64,000 nucleotides of DNA from VFJQ01 sp044226525 (lineage in GTDB: Bacteria > Verrucomicrobiota > Verrucomicrobiia > Chthoniobacterales > Chthoniobacteraceae), in the NCBI GenBank assembly GCA_044226525.1, contig JBGAGV010000020.1:95158-159157 (forward strand), in the 5' to 3' direction. A program made the translations under genes and the position numbers. Positions 16,488 to 25,333 of the stretch are shown one piece after another. The notes under the pieces are model-generated. The model saw only the letters and a program-made list of their open reading frames with translations, searched no databases and had not been told where the DNA came from. Each line of letters begins with the position of its first letter. Within the stretch, counting starts at the first letter, position 1.

Positions 16488-19400
16488 TTACCGCCCAGCC
16501 GGAGTCGTCGGCAACGGCACCTGCACAGGATGCATGAGATACGCGATCAGATCGCGCACCTGCTGATCGTTGAACGCCAGCAGCAGTCCTTCCGGCATCA
16601 TCGACTGCGCCATTTCCTCCTGCTTCACAATCTCCGCGCGCTCGATTGTCACCGGCTCCGTTGCGGTCTTGAGCGTTAGGGTGCGATCGGTCTTCGCGCC
16701 GATCATCCCATTCAGCACACGCCCGTCCTTAAGCGTGAGGATGTGCAGCCGGTAATCCGCATTCACCACCGCGCCGGGATCGACGATATTTTCCAGCAGG
16801 TAATCGAGGTTCGCGCGCCCACTCCCGGTGAGGTCCGGCCCGATCTGGCCGCCGTGACCGTAAAGCGTGTGGCATGTCGTGCAGAGGCTCTCGAAGACCA
16901 CGCGCCCCGCACTCTTGTCCGCACTCGCGAGCACGGCGGGTGTGAGCTGCGCCTTGAGCTTCGCCATCAGCGCCCGCTTGTCGTCGGACGAATCGCGCAA
17001 CTCGCCCCACACTTCGCTGAGCCGCTTGCTTAGCTCCGCGTCGTTGAAGCTGCGAATCTGCCGCGCCTGAAACGCGCTCAGGTCTTCGCGCGGAATTTTC
17101 CCCGCCGCGATTTCGTCGAGCAGCGCCCGCGCAAACGCCGGTCGCGACACCAGCGCATCAATCACCGGTTTGCGTTCGGTGTTATGAAACGACCGATAAC
17201 TCTGCGCCAGTTTCTTCCCGATCGCCGCATCGTCGAACAGCGCCAGCCCGCGCGCCGCGACCGAGTTGATCCAGCGCTCCCCGAGGAGCTGCTCACAAAT
17301 CCCGCGCAGATCGTCCGGCCGATTGTCGATCAACGTCCGCAGCGCTGCCTTCCGCGCATCGAGATTCGCCGCCTTATCGAGCGCAATCCGCTTCACTTCA
17401 TCCAGCGCCCGCCCATCGCCAAACAGCGCGCTTAAATCCCGCACCCGCGCCTGTAGCTTCTCATCATCCTTCGGCACCGCCGCCACGAACGCATCCCACG
17501 AAGCCGGCTTTGGCGCCTTGCGCCAACCGGTGAAACCTTCCGCGAGTCCGGCGAGGATGTCGGCTTGGTAAGCGGCGGGTTTGTGCTTTGCGATTCGCAG
17601 CAGTGACGCGATGAGCTGCGGCCGCTTTTCAATCTCGCTGGAAAGTCGGCGCGTGATGAGCCGGCGTGTCGTGGGTAATTCGCACACGCTCGCGATCTCG
17701 ATGAGGTCGTTAGGCCGCGATTCGGCGAGTGGCTCCACCGCATACCACAGCATCAACGGGAGGTTGTGGTCGTTCGTGTCTTCAGCACGGCGGACCAAGT
17801 CGGACGCGATCTGCTTCCGGTCTTCGAGCGGGAGGCGGCACAGCGCGGAACTAAGTGCCAGCCGCACGTGCGCCGACTCCTCAGTTCGACTGATCTCTGC
17901 GAGGAGTTGCGCCGGGAGGGGAACGCCCGTGTTGTAGGGATAAAGATCGGGCGACGGTCGGTTCCCAATCACGGTGTCAATCGGAGCATCGGATACGACG
18001 CGTTCGACCGCGACCCGGCGCATGCTCTCGTCGGCATCTGCGAGGAAGCGGCCCCAATCGATAGCCGAAAAGCCGTAAGGCAACAGCCAGCCACGCGTTT
18101 CGAGAAGTTTGACCTTCGTCAGAGGCGACAGGTCTTCCCCGCGCAAACGCCAATTCACGCTTTCCTCTTCCTCGTTCCGCAGGACGAGGCTCCCACCTCG
18201 CTCGCGCCAAGCCTCGACGTCGCGCTTTTGCTCGTGAAGCGCCCTTTCCACCAATACCCTCCGCGCCATCCGCACGAACCACTCGTTCCTGTGCTCGTGC
18301 AGCTTCACCAATTCTCGGTTCGAGAGCTTCGTGAGATCGGTGATCGCCGGCGGCTTCGGTTCGCCGTAGGTGATCTTGTAGATGCGCCCGCTCGTGCGGT
18401 GGACGCCGGTGCTTTCGTGACATTCGCCGGTGTCGCTCCAGTCGAGCACGAAGACACCGCCATCGGGGCCATAGACGAGATCGAGGCCGCGGAACCACGG
18501 GTCGGCGGAGAAGAAGGCGTCGCCGTCATGCTTGGCGACGTAGCCGCTGCCTTCACGTTCGAGCCGCTCGATGTTCATGCGGCGGCCGTGGAAATTGAGC
18601 GTGAAGAGCTTCCCCCGATACGAATCGGGCCAGTTATCACCGAGATAGATCATCGCGCCGCAATGCGCGTGGCCACCGCCGAGTGCGTTCGCCTGGTCAC
18701 CGATCGATTTTTTCCAACCCGCCGCTTTGTCGAAGTGCCAGTGGTCGCCGATCATCCCGATCGTCTCGTAGGCGTGAGGATTCGGATCGAGCGTGCCGTT
18801 TTGATCGTAGTGCGCGCCGGGGATGAGCTGCCAGATGTGGCCCCCGACGGTGTTCACGAAAAAGCAGTCGCCCGCTTCGTTCCAATCGTGTCCCCACGGA
18901 TTCGTCGTGCCGCAGCCGAGTGCCTCGAAAACCTTCCGCTGCGGATGATACCGCCAGATCGTGCCTTCGAGCGGCACGCGGTCCGCGTCGGGCGTCCCCG
19001 GCGCGCCGATGCGCCCCGGGCACGAGTGGCCGCTGCGTCCGTAGAGCCAGCCATCCGGCCCCCAGCGCAGACCGTTCGCGAAGTTGTGGTAGTTCTCCGC
19101 CGGCACGTCGAAACCATCGAGCACTACTTCCGCCGCGCCATCCGGCTGATCGTCGCCGTTTTTGTCCGGGACGAAAAGGAGCCGTGGTGGTGCCATGAGC
19201 CACACGCCACCGAGACCCACTTCCACGCTCGTGAGGTGTTGCACTTCGTCGGTGAAGACCGTGCGTTTCGTGAAATGGCCGGTGTCAGTCCCTTCGAAGA
19301 TGAGCACCCGATCGCGGAGCTTCTCGTCGAACTTCACCGACCGCTCCGCATACGTATAATTCTCAGCGACCCACAGTCGCCCCCGTGCATCCCAAGCGCA

Positions 19401-19595
19401 GCCGATGGGATTTTGCACATCCGGCTCCGAGGCAAAGACGCTCACTTTGAACCCCGGCGGCACCTGCCATTTTGCCGCCGCTTCCTCCGCCGGCATCGGC
19501 GAGCCGGGATCTTTTTCGGTGTTGTAAGGCTGCGGAAAATCGGCCGCCTGTGCGGCAGCGAGCAACGGGGCGAGAAGAAGAAGGCGGAGTTTCAC
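16488..19595 (-). CDS. PVC-type heme-binding dehydrogenase (sorbosone-dehydrogenase-like propeller + HEAT + cytochrome c)
   Basis: A 1035-residue secreted protein starting GTG with signal peptide MKLRLLLLAPLLAAAQAADF. Residues about 45-400 form a six-bladed NHL/sorbosone-dehydrogenase-like propeller (PIGCAWDARGRLWVAENYTYAE, GLRWGPDGWLYGRSG, DLVYGPDGGVFVLDWSDTGECHE). A helical HEAT-like region follows, then a C-terminal cytochrome c with heme site CTTCHTLYGHGG (about residue 905) and PDLTGSGRANLDYLLENIVDP, ending in the conserved KQEEMAQSMMPEGLL...DLIAYLM of the family. Such proteins are a hallmark of Verrucomicrobia and Planctomycetes; their substrates are thought to be sugars or sugar acids, but none is established. 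Confidence 0.9.
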   Translation of the reverse strand: MKLRLLLLAPLLAAAQAADFPQPYNTEKDPGSPMPAEEAAAKWQVPPGFKVSVFASEPDVQNPIGCAWDARGRLWVAENYTYAERSVKFDEKLRDRVLIFEGTDTGHFTKRTVFTDEVQHLTSVEVGLGGVWLMAPPRLLFVPDKNGDDQPDGAAEVVLDGFDVPAENYHNFANGLRWGPDGWLYGRSGHSCPGRIGAPGTPDADRVPLEGTIWRYHPQRKVFEALGCGTTNPWGHDWNEAGDCFFVNTVGGHIWQLIPGAHYDQNGTLDPNPHAYETIGMIGDHWHFDKAAGWKKSIGDQANALGGGHAHCGAMIYLGDNWPDSYRGKLFTLNFHGRRMNIERLEREGSGYVAKHDGDAFFSADPWFRGLDLVYGPDGGVFVLDWSDTGECHESTGVHRTSGRIYKITYGEPKPPAITDLTKLSNRELVKLHEHRNEWFVRMARRVLVERALHEQKRDVEAWRERGGSLVLRNEEEESVNWRLRGEDLSPLTKVKLLETRGWLLPYGFSAIDWGRFLADADESMRRVAVERVVSDAPIDTVIGNRPSPDLYPYNTGVPLPAQLLAEISRTEESAHVRLALSSALCRLPLEDRKQIASDLVRRAEDTNDHNLPLMLWYAVEPLAESRPNDLIEIASVCELPTTRRLITRRLSSEIEKRPQLIASLLRIAKHKPAAYQADILAGLAEGFTGWRKAPKPASWDAFVAAVPKDDEKLQARVRDLSALFGDGRALDEVKRIALDKAANLDARKAALRTLIDNRPDDLRGICEQLLGERWINSVAARGLALFDDAAIGKKLAQSYRSFHNTERKPVIDALVSRPAFARALLDEIAAGKIPREDLSAFQARQIRSFNDAELSKRLSEVWGELRDSSDDKRALMAKLKAQLTPAVLASADKSAGRVVFESLCTTCHTLYGHGGQIGPDLTGSGRANLDYLLENIVDPGAVVNADYRLHILTLKDGRVLNGMIGAKTDRTLTLKTATEPVTIERAEIVKQEEMAQSMMPEGLLLAFNDQQVRDLIAYLMHPVQVPLPTTPAGR

Positions 19596-20034
19596 AGGTA
19601 GCGGGCTCTATCGATGCAGGTGACTGGGGTTCTTTCAACGCTATGTCGAAGGGGCGGCCAGTTTCATTCTTTGGCGGCGGCGGCTTTGGCGTGGGCGAGA
19701 GGAGGGAGTCTCGAATGCCACGATCGGCGAATAGTGTGTTTATTGTGTCTGTTCGGGATTCACCGCAAAGGCGCAAAGGGAGGCAGGCGGTGAAGATGAA
19801 GGTGGCGGCGGGGCGTCAGCGACGCGCGAAGCCGATCTTGGAAGGCTGCGAAGGATGGCGGTAATCCAGAGCCTTCGGCTGAAAGAAATGGAAGTGGGTT
19901 CACGACACTCCTCTTCTGGTCCACCATGGCGGAATCTCCGAACCGTCCATTCCATCCATTCCGGGGTTGCGAAAACAAGTCACGGCGCCGGATGGGACGC
20001 GTGGCTTCCATGCAGCATGGGGTAAGCGCGTGCG
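19596..20034. other. 439-bp gene-free stretch with short repeats
   Basis: No convincing gene is seen. It holds the leader of the dehydrogenase gene next to 19595, a purine-rich segment, a small inverted repeat described separately, and a direct-word patch tccattccatccattcc at about 19945-19962. The reading frames crossing it are Arg/Pro-rich and lack domain signatures. Confidence 0.5.
19759..19794. repeat. short inverted repeat containing CGCAAAGGCGCAAAGG words
   Basis: TTCACCGC (19759-19766) and GCGGTGAA (19787-19794) are exact reverse complements flanking two copies of GCAAAGG. The word set ttcaccgcaaaggcgcaaag is one I associate with dispersed repeats of verrucomicrobial genomes; within this window it occurs once. 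Confidence 0.45.
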
Positions 20035-21132
20035 CTATTCTTCCTGAACGATCACCACGTCGTTCGGATGCAGCGAGCACCACACCTTGTCGCCCTTGGC
20101 GAAGCATTCCTGATGGGCGCTTTCGTTGGCCGCGCAGGCGCTCAGTTCCAGCCCGCTGGCATGACGCAGCGTGAGTTCATCCGTCGCCCCCTTGAAAATC
20201 TCCTCCTCGATGACCGCTTCGAAAATGTTGTAGTCCGCATTCGGACGCTGCTTCTCGATGTGGATTTTCTCCGGCCGGATCGATACCAGCAGCGACTCGG
20301 CGTCGGGCGAAAGATTCGTGTGTTTGATGACGAGATCGAGTTTCCCGTCGAGCTTGATGTGGACGAGATCGTCGTTCCGCTCGAGCACCGTGGCGGGCAG
20401 AATGTTCGCTTCGCCGATAAAGTTCGCCACGAAGGTGGTGCGCGGCTGATGATAGATTTCATCGACCGTGCCGAGCTGCTCGATGCGGCCTTTGTTGATG
20501 ACGGCGATGCGATCGCTCATCGTGAGCGCTTCCTCCTGGTCGTGCGTCACGAAGATGAAGGTGATGCCGAGCCGTTGTTGAAGGCGTTTCAGCTCGATCT
20601 GCATTTGATGCCGCAACTTGGCGTCGAGTGCGGAAAGCGGCTCATCGAGCAACAGCACTTTTGGCTCGCAGACGATGGCGCGCGCGAGCGCCACGCGCTG
20701 ACGTTGCCCGCCGGAAAGTTCGCCCGGTTTGCGGTGCTCGAATCCACCAAGCGACACGAGATCCACCGCGCGCTTCACCCGATCTCCAATCTCCGAACGC
20801 GGCACCTTTTTCATCCGCAGACCGAAGCCGATGTTGTCCGTCACGGTGAGGTGCGGAAACAGCGCGTAGCTTTGGAAAACCTGATTCACATCGCGGCGAT
20901 ACGGCGGCTCGTGCGTCACATCTTTCCCGTCGAGCAGCACCACGCCTTCGGTCGGCGTCTCGAAGCCGCTGATCATGCGCAGCACCGTCGTTTTGCCACA
21001 GCCGCTCGGCCCGAGAAAAGTCATGAACTCCCCTGCCCGCACCGTGAGATTGATCTCCTGCACGGCGGTGAAGCTGCCAAAGCGTTTGGTGACGCTGCGG
21101 AGTTCGACCATCTGCGAAGCGGTGTCTGACAT
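20035..21132 (-). CDS. potA: PotA-like ABC transporter ATP-binding protein (orphan)
   Basis: A 365-residue ATPase of the spermidine/putrescine importer type. Walker A is FLGPSGCGKTTVLRMISGF, the Q-loop lies in VFQSYALFPHLTV, the ABC signature is LSGGQRQRVALARAI, Walker B VLLLDEPLSALD and the switch His in FVTHDQEEALTMSDRI. From about residue 240 a TOBE domain follows (FIGEANILPATVLERN ... SIRPEKIHIEK). The sequence is closest in pattern to PotA (NQVFQSYALFPHLT, FVANFIGEANILPA), but no permease or binding-protein gene is adjacent; it follows rpoN on the same strand by 81 bp. The transported substrate is therefore inferred only from family resemblance. Confidence 0.88.
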   Translation of the reverse strand: MSDTASQMVELRSVTKRFGSFTAVQEINLTVRAGEFMTFLGPSGCGKTTVLRMISGFETPTEGVVLLDGKDVTHEPPYRRDVNQVFQSYALFPHLTVTDNIGFGLRMKKVPRSEIGDRVKRAVDLVSLGGFEHRKPGELSGGQRQRVALARAIVCEPKVLLLDEPLSALDAKLRHQMQIELKRLQQRLGITFIFVTHDQEEALTMSDRIAVINKGRIEQLGTVDEIYHQPRTTFVANFIGEANILPATVLERNDDLVHIKLDGKLDLVIKHTNLSPDAESLLVSIRPEKIHIEKQRPNADYNIFEAVIEEEIFKGATDELTLRHASGLELSACAANESAHQECFAKGDKVWCSLHPNDVVIVQEE

Positions 21133-21213
21133 CGTGTAACGTCACCGCATACGGGTTCCGCGCGTGGTTGTCCACGCGGGATGTGATTTCCGCCGCGAGC
21201 CGTGGCGTCGGGC

Positions 21214-22614
21214 TCAGTAAGTCTTCCGCATGTTGCTCGGCAGAATGCCGAGTTCGCTGCGGTATTTGGCGACGGTGCGGCGCGCGATCGGGATGCCCTT
21301 TTTGCTAAGCATCTCCACGATTTCCTTGTCGCTCAGCGGATTCTTCGGATCTTCGTCCTTCACCATTTCGGCGATGATCCCCTTCACGCTCGTGTTGCTC
21401 ATCGCAGCACCGTCCGCGGTCTGGTAGCCAGGGGTGAAGAAATACTTCATCTCGAACACCCCGTGCGGCGTGCTCATGTATTTGCCGGAGATGGCGCGGC
21501 TCACCGTGGTCTCGTGCACGCCGACTTCATCGGCGATCTGCACCATCGTCATCGGCTTGAGCGCGGCCGGGCCGAATTCGAGGAAGTCGCGCTGCCGATC
21601 GACGATGCGATGCGCGATATTCGAAATCGTCTGCTGCCGCTGATGGATCGACTTGATGAGGAATTTTCCGCTCCGGATTTTCTCGCGGATGTATTCGCGC
21701 ACATCGTCCTTGCTGCGGTCGCTCGACATCAGGTCCTTGTAAGTATTGCTGATGCGCAGATGCGGAATCTGATCGCCATTGAGGCTGATCTGCCAATCGC
21801 TGCCGACTTTCTCCACGGTCACGTCCGGGAGAACGTAGTTGTTCGGATCGGACGTAAAAATCTGACCGGGCTTCGGATCGAGCGTGGCGATGAAATTGGC
21901 GGCGCGCTGCACCTGCTCGGCGGTGGTATTCAGGCGGCGGGCGATTTCGGGAAAGCGGCGTTTGCCGAGGTCTTCGAGGAAACGATCGACGATGCGATAT
22001 TCGAGCGACTGTTCCTTGCCGAGCCGCTTGAGCTGAATGAGCAGACATTCGCGCAGGTCGCGCGAGGCGACGCCGACGGGATGAAACGTCTGCACATGTT
22101 CGAGCACGCGCGTGATGTCGGCGACATCCATCCCGGTATTATTCGCGATGTCTTCCGGCTTGCTCTGCAAAAAGCCGTGATCGTCCACATTGCCGATGAT
22201 GAGCTCGGCGATCTTGCGATCTCCGTCGTTCAGGTCGCTGCTTTGCACCTGCTCGAAGAGGTGTTGTTGCAGCGTTTCTTCCTTCACCAGCGAGTCGAAG
22301 AAAAATTGCCGGCGTTCTTCGTCCTCCGCGGAACGGTGCGAGTAACCCGAACTCTGCGCCATGTAATCGCGCCACTCTTCATCGAGCTTGGCCAGGCGTT
22401 CGAATTCCGCATCGAACTCCTCCGCCTCGCGTTGTTTGTCCTCGATGGTCGGCTCGGTCTGCTCCATCTCGAGCGTCGGATTGCCCTCCAGCTCCTGCTG
22501 GATGAGGTTGCGCAATTCCAGCATCGGCACCTGCAAGATCTGCAAGCTCTGCTGAAGTTGCGGAGCGAGGACTTGCTGCTGGGATAGCGTCTGTGTCTGC
22601 GAAAGACCGGCCAT
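21214..22614 (-). CDS. rpoN: RNA polymerase sigma-54 factor
   Basis: A 466-residue sigma-54 that directs RNA polymerase to -24/-12 promoters and needs enhancer-binding ATPases. The Gln-rich region I is at the N-terminus (LSQTQTLSQQQVLAPQLQQS...LQILQVPMLELRNLIQQELE), followed by an acidic region II, the core-binding region and the C-terminal DNA-binding domain with the RpoN box ARRTVAKYRSELGILPS. ATG at 22614 (MAGLSQTQTL) is chosen because region I starts there; the longer frame adds 29 unrelated residues. A perfect target promoter for it is present upstream of amtB (9599-9614). Confidence 0.97.
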   Translation of the reverse strand: MAGLSQTQTLSQQQVLAPQLQQSLQILQVPMLELRNLIQQELEGNPTLEMEQTEPTIEDKQREAEEFDAEFERLAKLDEEWRDYMAQSSGYSHRSAEDEERRQFFFDSLVKEETLQQHLFEQVQSSDLNDGDRKIAELIIGNVDDHGFLQSKPEDIANNTGMDVADITRVLEHVQTFHPVGVASRDLRECLLIQLKRLGKEQSLEYRIVDRFLEDLGKRRFPEIARRLNTTAEQVQRAANFIATLDPKPGQIFTSDPNNYVLPDVTVEKVGSDWQISLNGDQIPHLRISNTYKDLMSSDRSKDDVREYIREKIRSGKFLIKSIHQRQQTISNIAHRIVDRQRDFLEFGPAALKPMTMVQIADEVGVHETTVSRAISGKYMSTPHGVFEMKYFFTPGYQTADGAAMSNTSVKGIIAEMVKDEDPKNPLSDKEIVEMLSKKGIPIARRTVAKYRSELGILPSNMRKTY

Positions 22615-22727
22615 TTCCCGCGACCGTAGCGTCCTCGCACGGAAGGAGCAAGCAGTAATCCTGCCAATGAGCGCCCCATTTTTGACCCTCGTCCGCGGCA
22701 CTGATTCGGCTCTATCGTGGCCTCTCT

Positions 22728-22988
22728 ATGAAACCAAAGTCGTTCGCCCTCACGCTCACTGGGTGTGCCGTCCTGGCCGCTGCCGTGCTGCTCCCGCGCG
22801 AATCCGCTGGCCAGGCCCAGGCCCAGGCGGACGCGGAAGCCGCGCAAGTTCAGCAGGTTCTTGCGGAACTCACCGCCCAACAGAAAATCATCACCGAAAA
22901 TCAGGCCAAGATCGACGAGAAGGTGGCTGCGGTGGCCGAGGAAGTCCGCGTCGCTCGTATTTTCGCCGGTCGCGCCGGTAAGAGGTAA
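22728..22988 (+). CDS. small exported coiled-coil protein (first of a pair)
   Basis: An 86-residue protein with signal peptide MKPKSFALTLTGCAVLAAAV (cleavage near ESAGQ) and a mature part consisting almost only of one predicted coiled coil rich in Ala/Gln/Glu (ADAEAAQVQQVLAELTAQQKIITENQAKIDEKVAAVAEEV). No named family is recognised. The next gene, 5 bp downstream, encodes a very similar kind of protein, so the two probably form an operon and perhaps a heteromeric coiled coil. Divergent from rpoN. Confidence 0.6.
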   Translation: MKPKSFALTLTGCAVLAAAVLLPRESAGQAQAQADAEAAQVQQVLAELTAQQKIITENQAKIDEKVAAVAEEVRVARIFAGRAGKR

Positions 22989-22993
22989 TCACC

Positions 22994-23218
22994 ATGAAAC
23001 GCTCCATTATTTTCACCTTTTTCGCCGTGCTCGCCCTGAGCTTCGGCATGCGGCTGCACAGTCAATCCGTCGCGGGCGCCAGGAGTGTGCTGCAGCAGTT
23101 GCAGCAGATGAAGCAGACCAACGCTGCGCTCCTCGAGAAGCAGACGGCGCTGCTGATCAAGCTCGACGAACTCCAGAAGGAAGCCGAACAAACCAAGTTC
23201 ATGGTGAAGCGCGGGTAA
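22994..23218 (+). CDS. small exported coiled-coil protein (second of a pair)
   Basis: A 74-residue protein with signal peptide MKRSIIFTFFAVLALSFGMR and a mature coiled coil (VLQQLQQMKQTNAALLEKQTALLIKLDELQKEAEQTKFMVKRG). It begins 5 bp after the preceding gene of the same design. Both contain a QQ..TxxxxLxxKQxxL-like segment, hinting at a common origin. The length is in the range of murein-lipoprotein-like spacers, but there is no lipobox Cys, so I leave function open. Confidence 0.6.
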   Translation: MKRSIIFTFFAVLALSFGMRLHSQSVAGARSVLQQLQQMKQTNAALLEKQTALLIKLDELQKEAEQTKFMVKRG

Positions 23219-23256
23219 AGCCGCGCTGCCCATCGAAACATTTACGGACGTCGGCC

Positions 23257-24033
23257 CTACAGGTCCGTTTCGGCCGTGCTGTCCTCCCCGCCGCCTGAAG
23301 GTGGCGGTTCGATCCGTGCCGCGAGGGCCGCTTCGTTGTTCAGCGAGAGTAATGCGCCGATGCGGCGGCGCAGTTCGCGCTGAATGCGATCGACCCGTTG
23401 GTTCGCGTTGATGACCTGAAAGCCGAACTCTTTTTCCATCTCGCCAAATTCCGCGGCGAGCAGGCGCTGGTATTTGATGAAGCTGTCGAACATGTCGCGC
23501 GACAGCCCGAGGTCCATGCCACTCTCCCAGTAGTCGAGGGTTGTATTCTTGAGGAAGTTGCGCTCGACGAGCTGGCGCGCGCCGACGCGAAAATAGAAGA
23601 CCGCATCGGGCATGATTGCCGGGCTGTAGAGATTGCGCGTCCAGGCTCGATCCGCCCCACGGACGATGTCACGAGCCATGAGCGTGTAAACGTAGCGATC
23701 CGCCAGGACAATGAGCCCCGCTCGCAAGGCCGGCACGAGATCGTGCACCTGCTGATCGAAGAAATCCGTCGCATAGAAAAGCGACATGGTCGTGTGGGTG
23801 AGCACGTTCCCCTCCTTGGCCTGCTCGAGTTCTTCGGCGACGAGGTTCGAGCGAAGGAGCCCAAGATGCCGGACGGCAAAGCCGAGACTCTCCAGCCATT
23901 GGCTGAGCATGGCGATTTGCGTCGAACGCCCTGAACCATCCGCCCCTTCGATCACAAACAGCCGTCCGGCGAATTTGGGATCGGTGATTTCGGGCGGCCG
24001 GCGGCCGAAGAATTTTTTCTCGGAGATCGGCAT
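23257..24033 (-). CDS. thymidylate-kinase-like P-loop protein with altered Walker A
   Basis: A 258-residue protein with the dTMP-kinase fold: LFVIEGADGSGRSTQIAMLSQWLESLG at the P-loop, LIVLADRYVYTLMARDIVRG (the DRY motif that contacts dTMP) and PDAVFYFRVGARQLVERN. Unlike functional Tmk, the P-loop lysine is replaced by Arg (GADGSGRST). The C-terminus is extended by a Pro/Gly/Glu-rich tail. It lies 3 bp downstream of a second gene of the same family with an intact P-loop, so the pair is a tandem duplication. It may have a changed or regulatory role. Confidence 0.8.
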   Translation of the reverse strand: MPISEKKFFGRRPPEITDPKFAGRLFVIEGADGSGRSTQIAMLSQWLESLGFAVRHLGLLRSNLVAEELEQAKEGNVLTHTTMSLFYATDFFDQQVHDLVPALRAGLIVLADRYVYTLMARDIVRGADRAWTRNLYSPAIMPDAVFYFRVGARQLVERNFLKNTTLDYWESGMDLGLSRDMFDSFIKYQRLLAAEFGEMEKEFGFQVINANQRVDRIQRELRRRIGALLSLNNEAALAARIEPPPSGGGEDSTAETDL

Positions 24034-24036
24034 GGG

Positions 24037-24720
24037 TCAGCGCATGGCCGGGCGGCGAAACTCCGGCAGGTTGATTTTTTCGCTGATCAGCCGCCGCACT
24101 TCGCTTTGCTGTTCGTGGATTTCGCGGGTGGCGTCGATGGTGGTGAAATCGAACCCCTCCCGCATCCCCTCGTATTGCTCGTATACCTTCCCTTGGAAGA
24201 TGCGGAAGCTCTCGTAAGGATCGGTCGTCCATCCCATGTCGAGACCGGCCTCGTGATATTTCAGAGCCGGTCGCCCCTCGAGAATGCGATTGAGCGAGAT
24301 CTCCAACGGCACGCGGAAGTAAAACGTGATGTCGGGATGCACCGCGAAACTATAGAGCTGTTCCAGCCATTCCCGATCGCACCCGCGGACCGCATCGCGA
24401 GCAAAGGCGGTGAAGATATAACGATCCGCCAGGACGATATACCCGGCCCGGAGCAACGGTAAAATCTGCCGCTCGTAGCGATCGGCGAAGTCCGTGGCGT
24501 GAATCAGCGAGAAAGTCGTGGGCGTCAGGAGTTGCCGCTTCTTCCCCTTGGTCGTCGATTTCTTGACCAGAATGGAGGAATTCCACTCGGTAAAAAAGAC
24601 GCGGTAACCCTCCAGTTCGAGCCAGCGTTTAACGAGGTAGATCTGGGTGGACTTGCCGGAGCCATCCAGGCCCTCGACAGCGACGAGTTTTCCGGAGTAT
24701 GAACGTGGGGTGGAAACCAC
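24037..24720 (-). CDS. thymidylate-kinase-like protein
   Basis: A 227-residue dTMP kinase-like protein starting GTG. The P-loop is canonical (VAVEGLDGSGKSTQIYLVKRWLE), the DRY-type motif reads YIVLADRYIFTAFARDAVRG, and PDITFYFRVPLEISLNRILEGRPALKYHEAGLD matches the lid region. Such proteins phosphorylate dTMP to dTDP. Compared with standard Tmk (about 210 aa) it has an insertion after the P-loop helix (TEWNSSILVKKSTTKGKKRQL), which is shared in position with its downstream paralogue. The pair is probably co-transcribed. Confidence 0.82.
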   Translation of the reverse strand: MVSTPRSYSGKLVAVEGLDGSGKSTQIYLVKRWLELEGYRVFFTEWNSSILVKKSTTKGKKRQLLTPTTFSLIHATDFADRYERQILPLLRAGYIVLADRYIFTAFARDAVRGCDREWLEQLYSFAVHPDITFYFRVPLEISLNRILEGRPALKYHEAGLDMGWTTDPYESFRIFQGKVYEQYEGMREGFDFTTIDATREIHEQQSEVRRLISEKINLPEFRRPAMR

Positions 24721-24814
24721 AATCGATCAGTGTTGCGATTCTCTCCGGGGAACGCAACGGGAAATCCTGATTTCACTTCCCTAAATCGCAAGTCGTTCAT
24801 AGTAAAATACTTAT

Positions 24815-25207
24815 ATGGAAATTGACACCCTGATCCAGCAGGCGCGGCAGGTGCGGGAACGCGCCTACGCCCCTTATTCCAAATTTGCCGTGGGGGCCGC
24901 CTTAGTCACGAAATCCGGCAAAGTTTTCACGGGATGCAATGTGGAGAATCTCTCGTTCGGACTGACCATTTGCGCAGAGCGGAATGCAGTCGCCGCGGCC
25001 GTTGCCGCGGGCGAGCGAGAATTCGCCGCTATCGCCATCACGGCCGATTCGAAAACCCCCGTCACTCCCTGTGGGGCCTGCCGACAAGTCCTTTCCGAGT
25101 TTTGCCCCGACCTCGACGTCTGTTCCGTGAATCTCGAAGGGGAGCGTTTCACTGCCAAACTTAGCGAGCTTCTTCCGCGCGCTCGGGAGGGAATCCTCGG
25201 AACTTAG
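24815..25207 (+). CDS. cdd: cytidine deaminase
   Basis: A 130-residue homotetrameric-type cytidine deaminase of pyrimidine salvage (cytidine to uridine, also deoxycytidine). Landmarks: YAPYSKFAVGAALVTKSGKVFTGCNVEN (substrate contact), the zinc/catalytic motif CAERNAVAAAV and the second zinc pair PCGACRQVLSEF. Length is typical. The ATG at 24815 lies in an AT-rich patch (aaatac ttat) likely to hold its promoter. It sits between the kinase pair and mnmG. Confidence 0.95.
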   Translation: MEIDTLIQQARQVRERAYAPYSKFAVGAALVTKSGKVFTGCNVENLSFGLTICAERNAVAAAVAAGEREFAAIAITADSKTPVTPCGACRQVLSEFCPDLDVCSVNLEGERFTAKLSELLPRAREGILGT

Positions 25208-25215
25208 CCACTGGA

Positions 25216-25231
25216 TGTTCCACGTAGAACA
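25216..25231. promoter_or_regulatory. parS-like centromere site 1
   Basis: TGTTCCACGTAGAACA differs by one base from the ParB-binding palindrome TGTTCCACGTGGAACA, a known form of parS. It lies 9 bp after the cdd stop and about 100 bp before mnmG. Two further such sites occur within mnmG. Confidence 0.6.
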
Positions 25232-25333
25232 TTTGGGGCCGCCGAGCATTCACCTTGAACGCCGCAGTAACGAGACCGATTGCTTTCTTCGCAATCCGGC
25301 ATTCAGGTTTCGGCGTTCCTCGCCCTTTCATCC

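Noticed and set aside
20035..21132. ABC ATPase beside rpoN as LptB
   Set aside because: It is 365 residues with a TOBE domain and PotA-like motifs; LptB is about 240 residues without TOBE.
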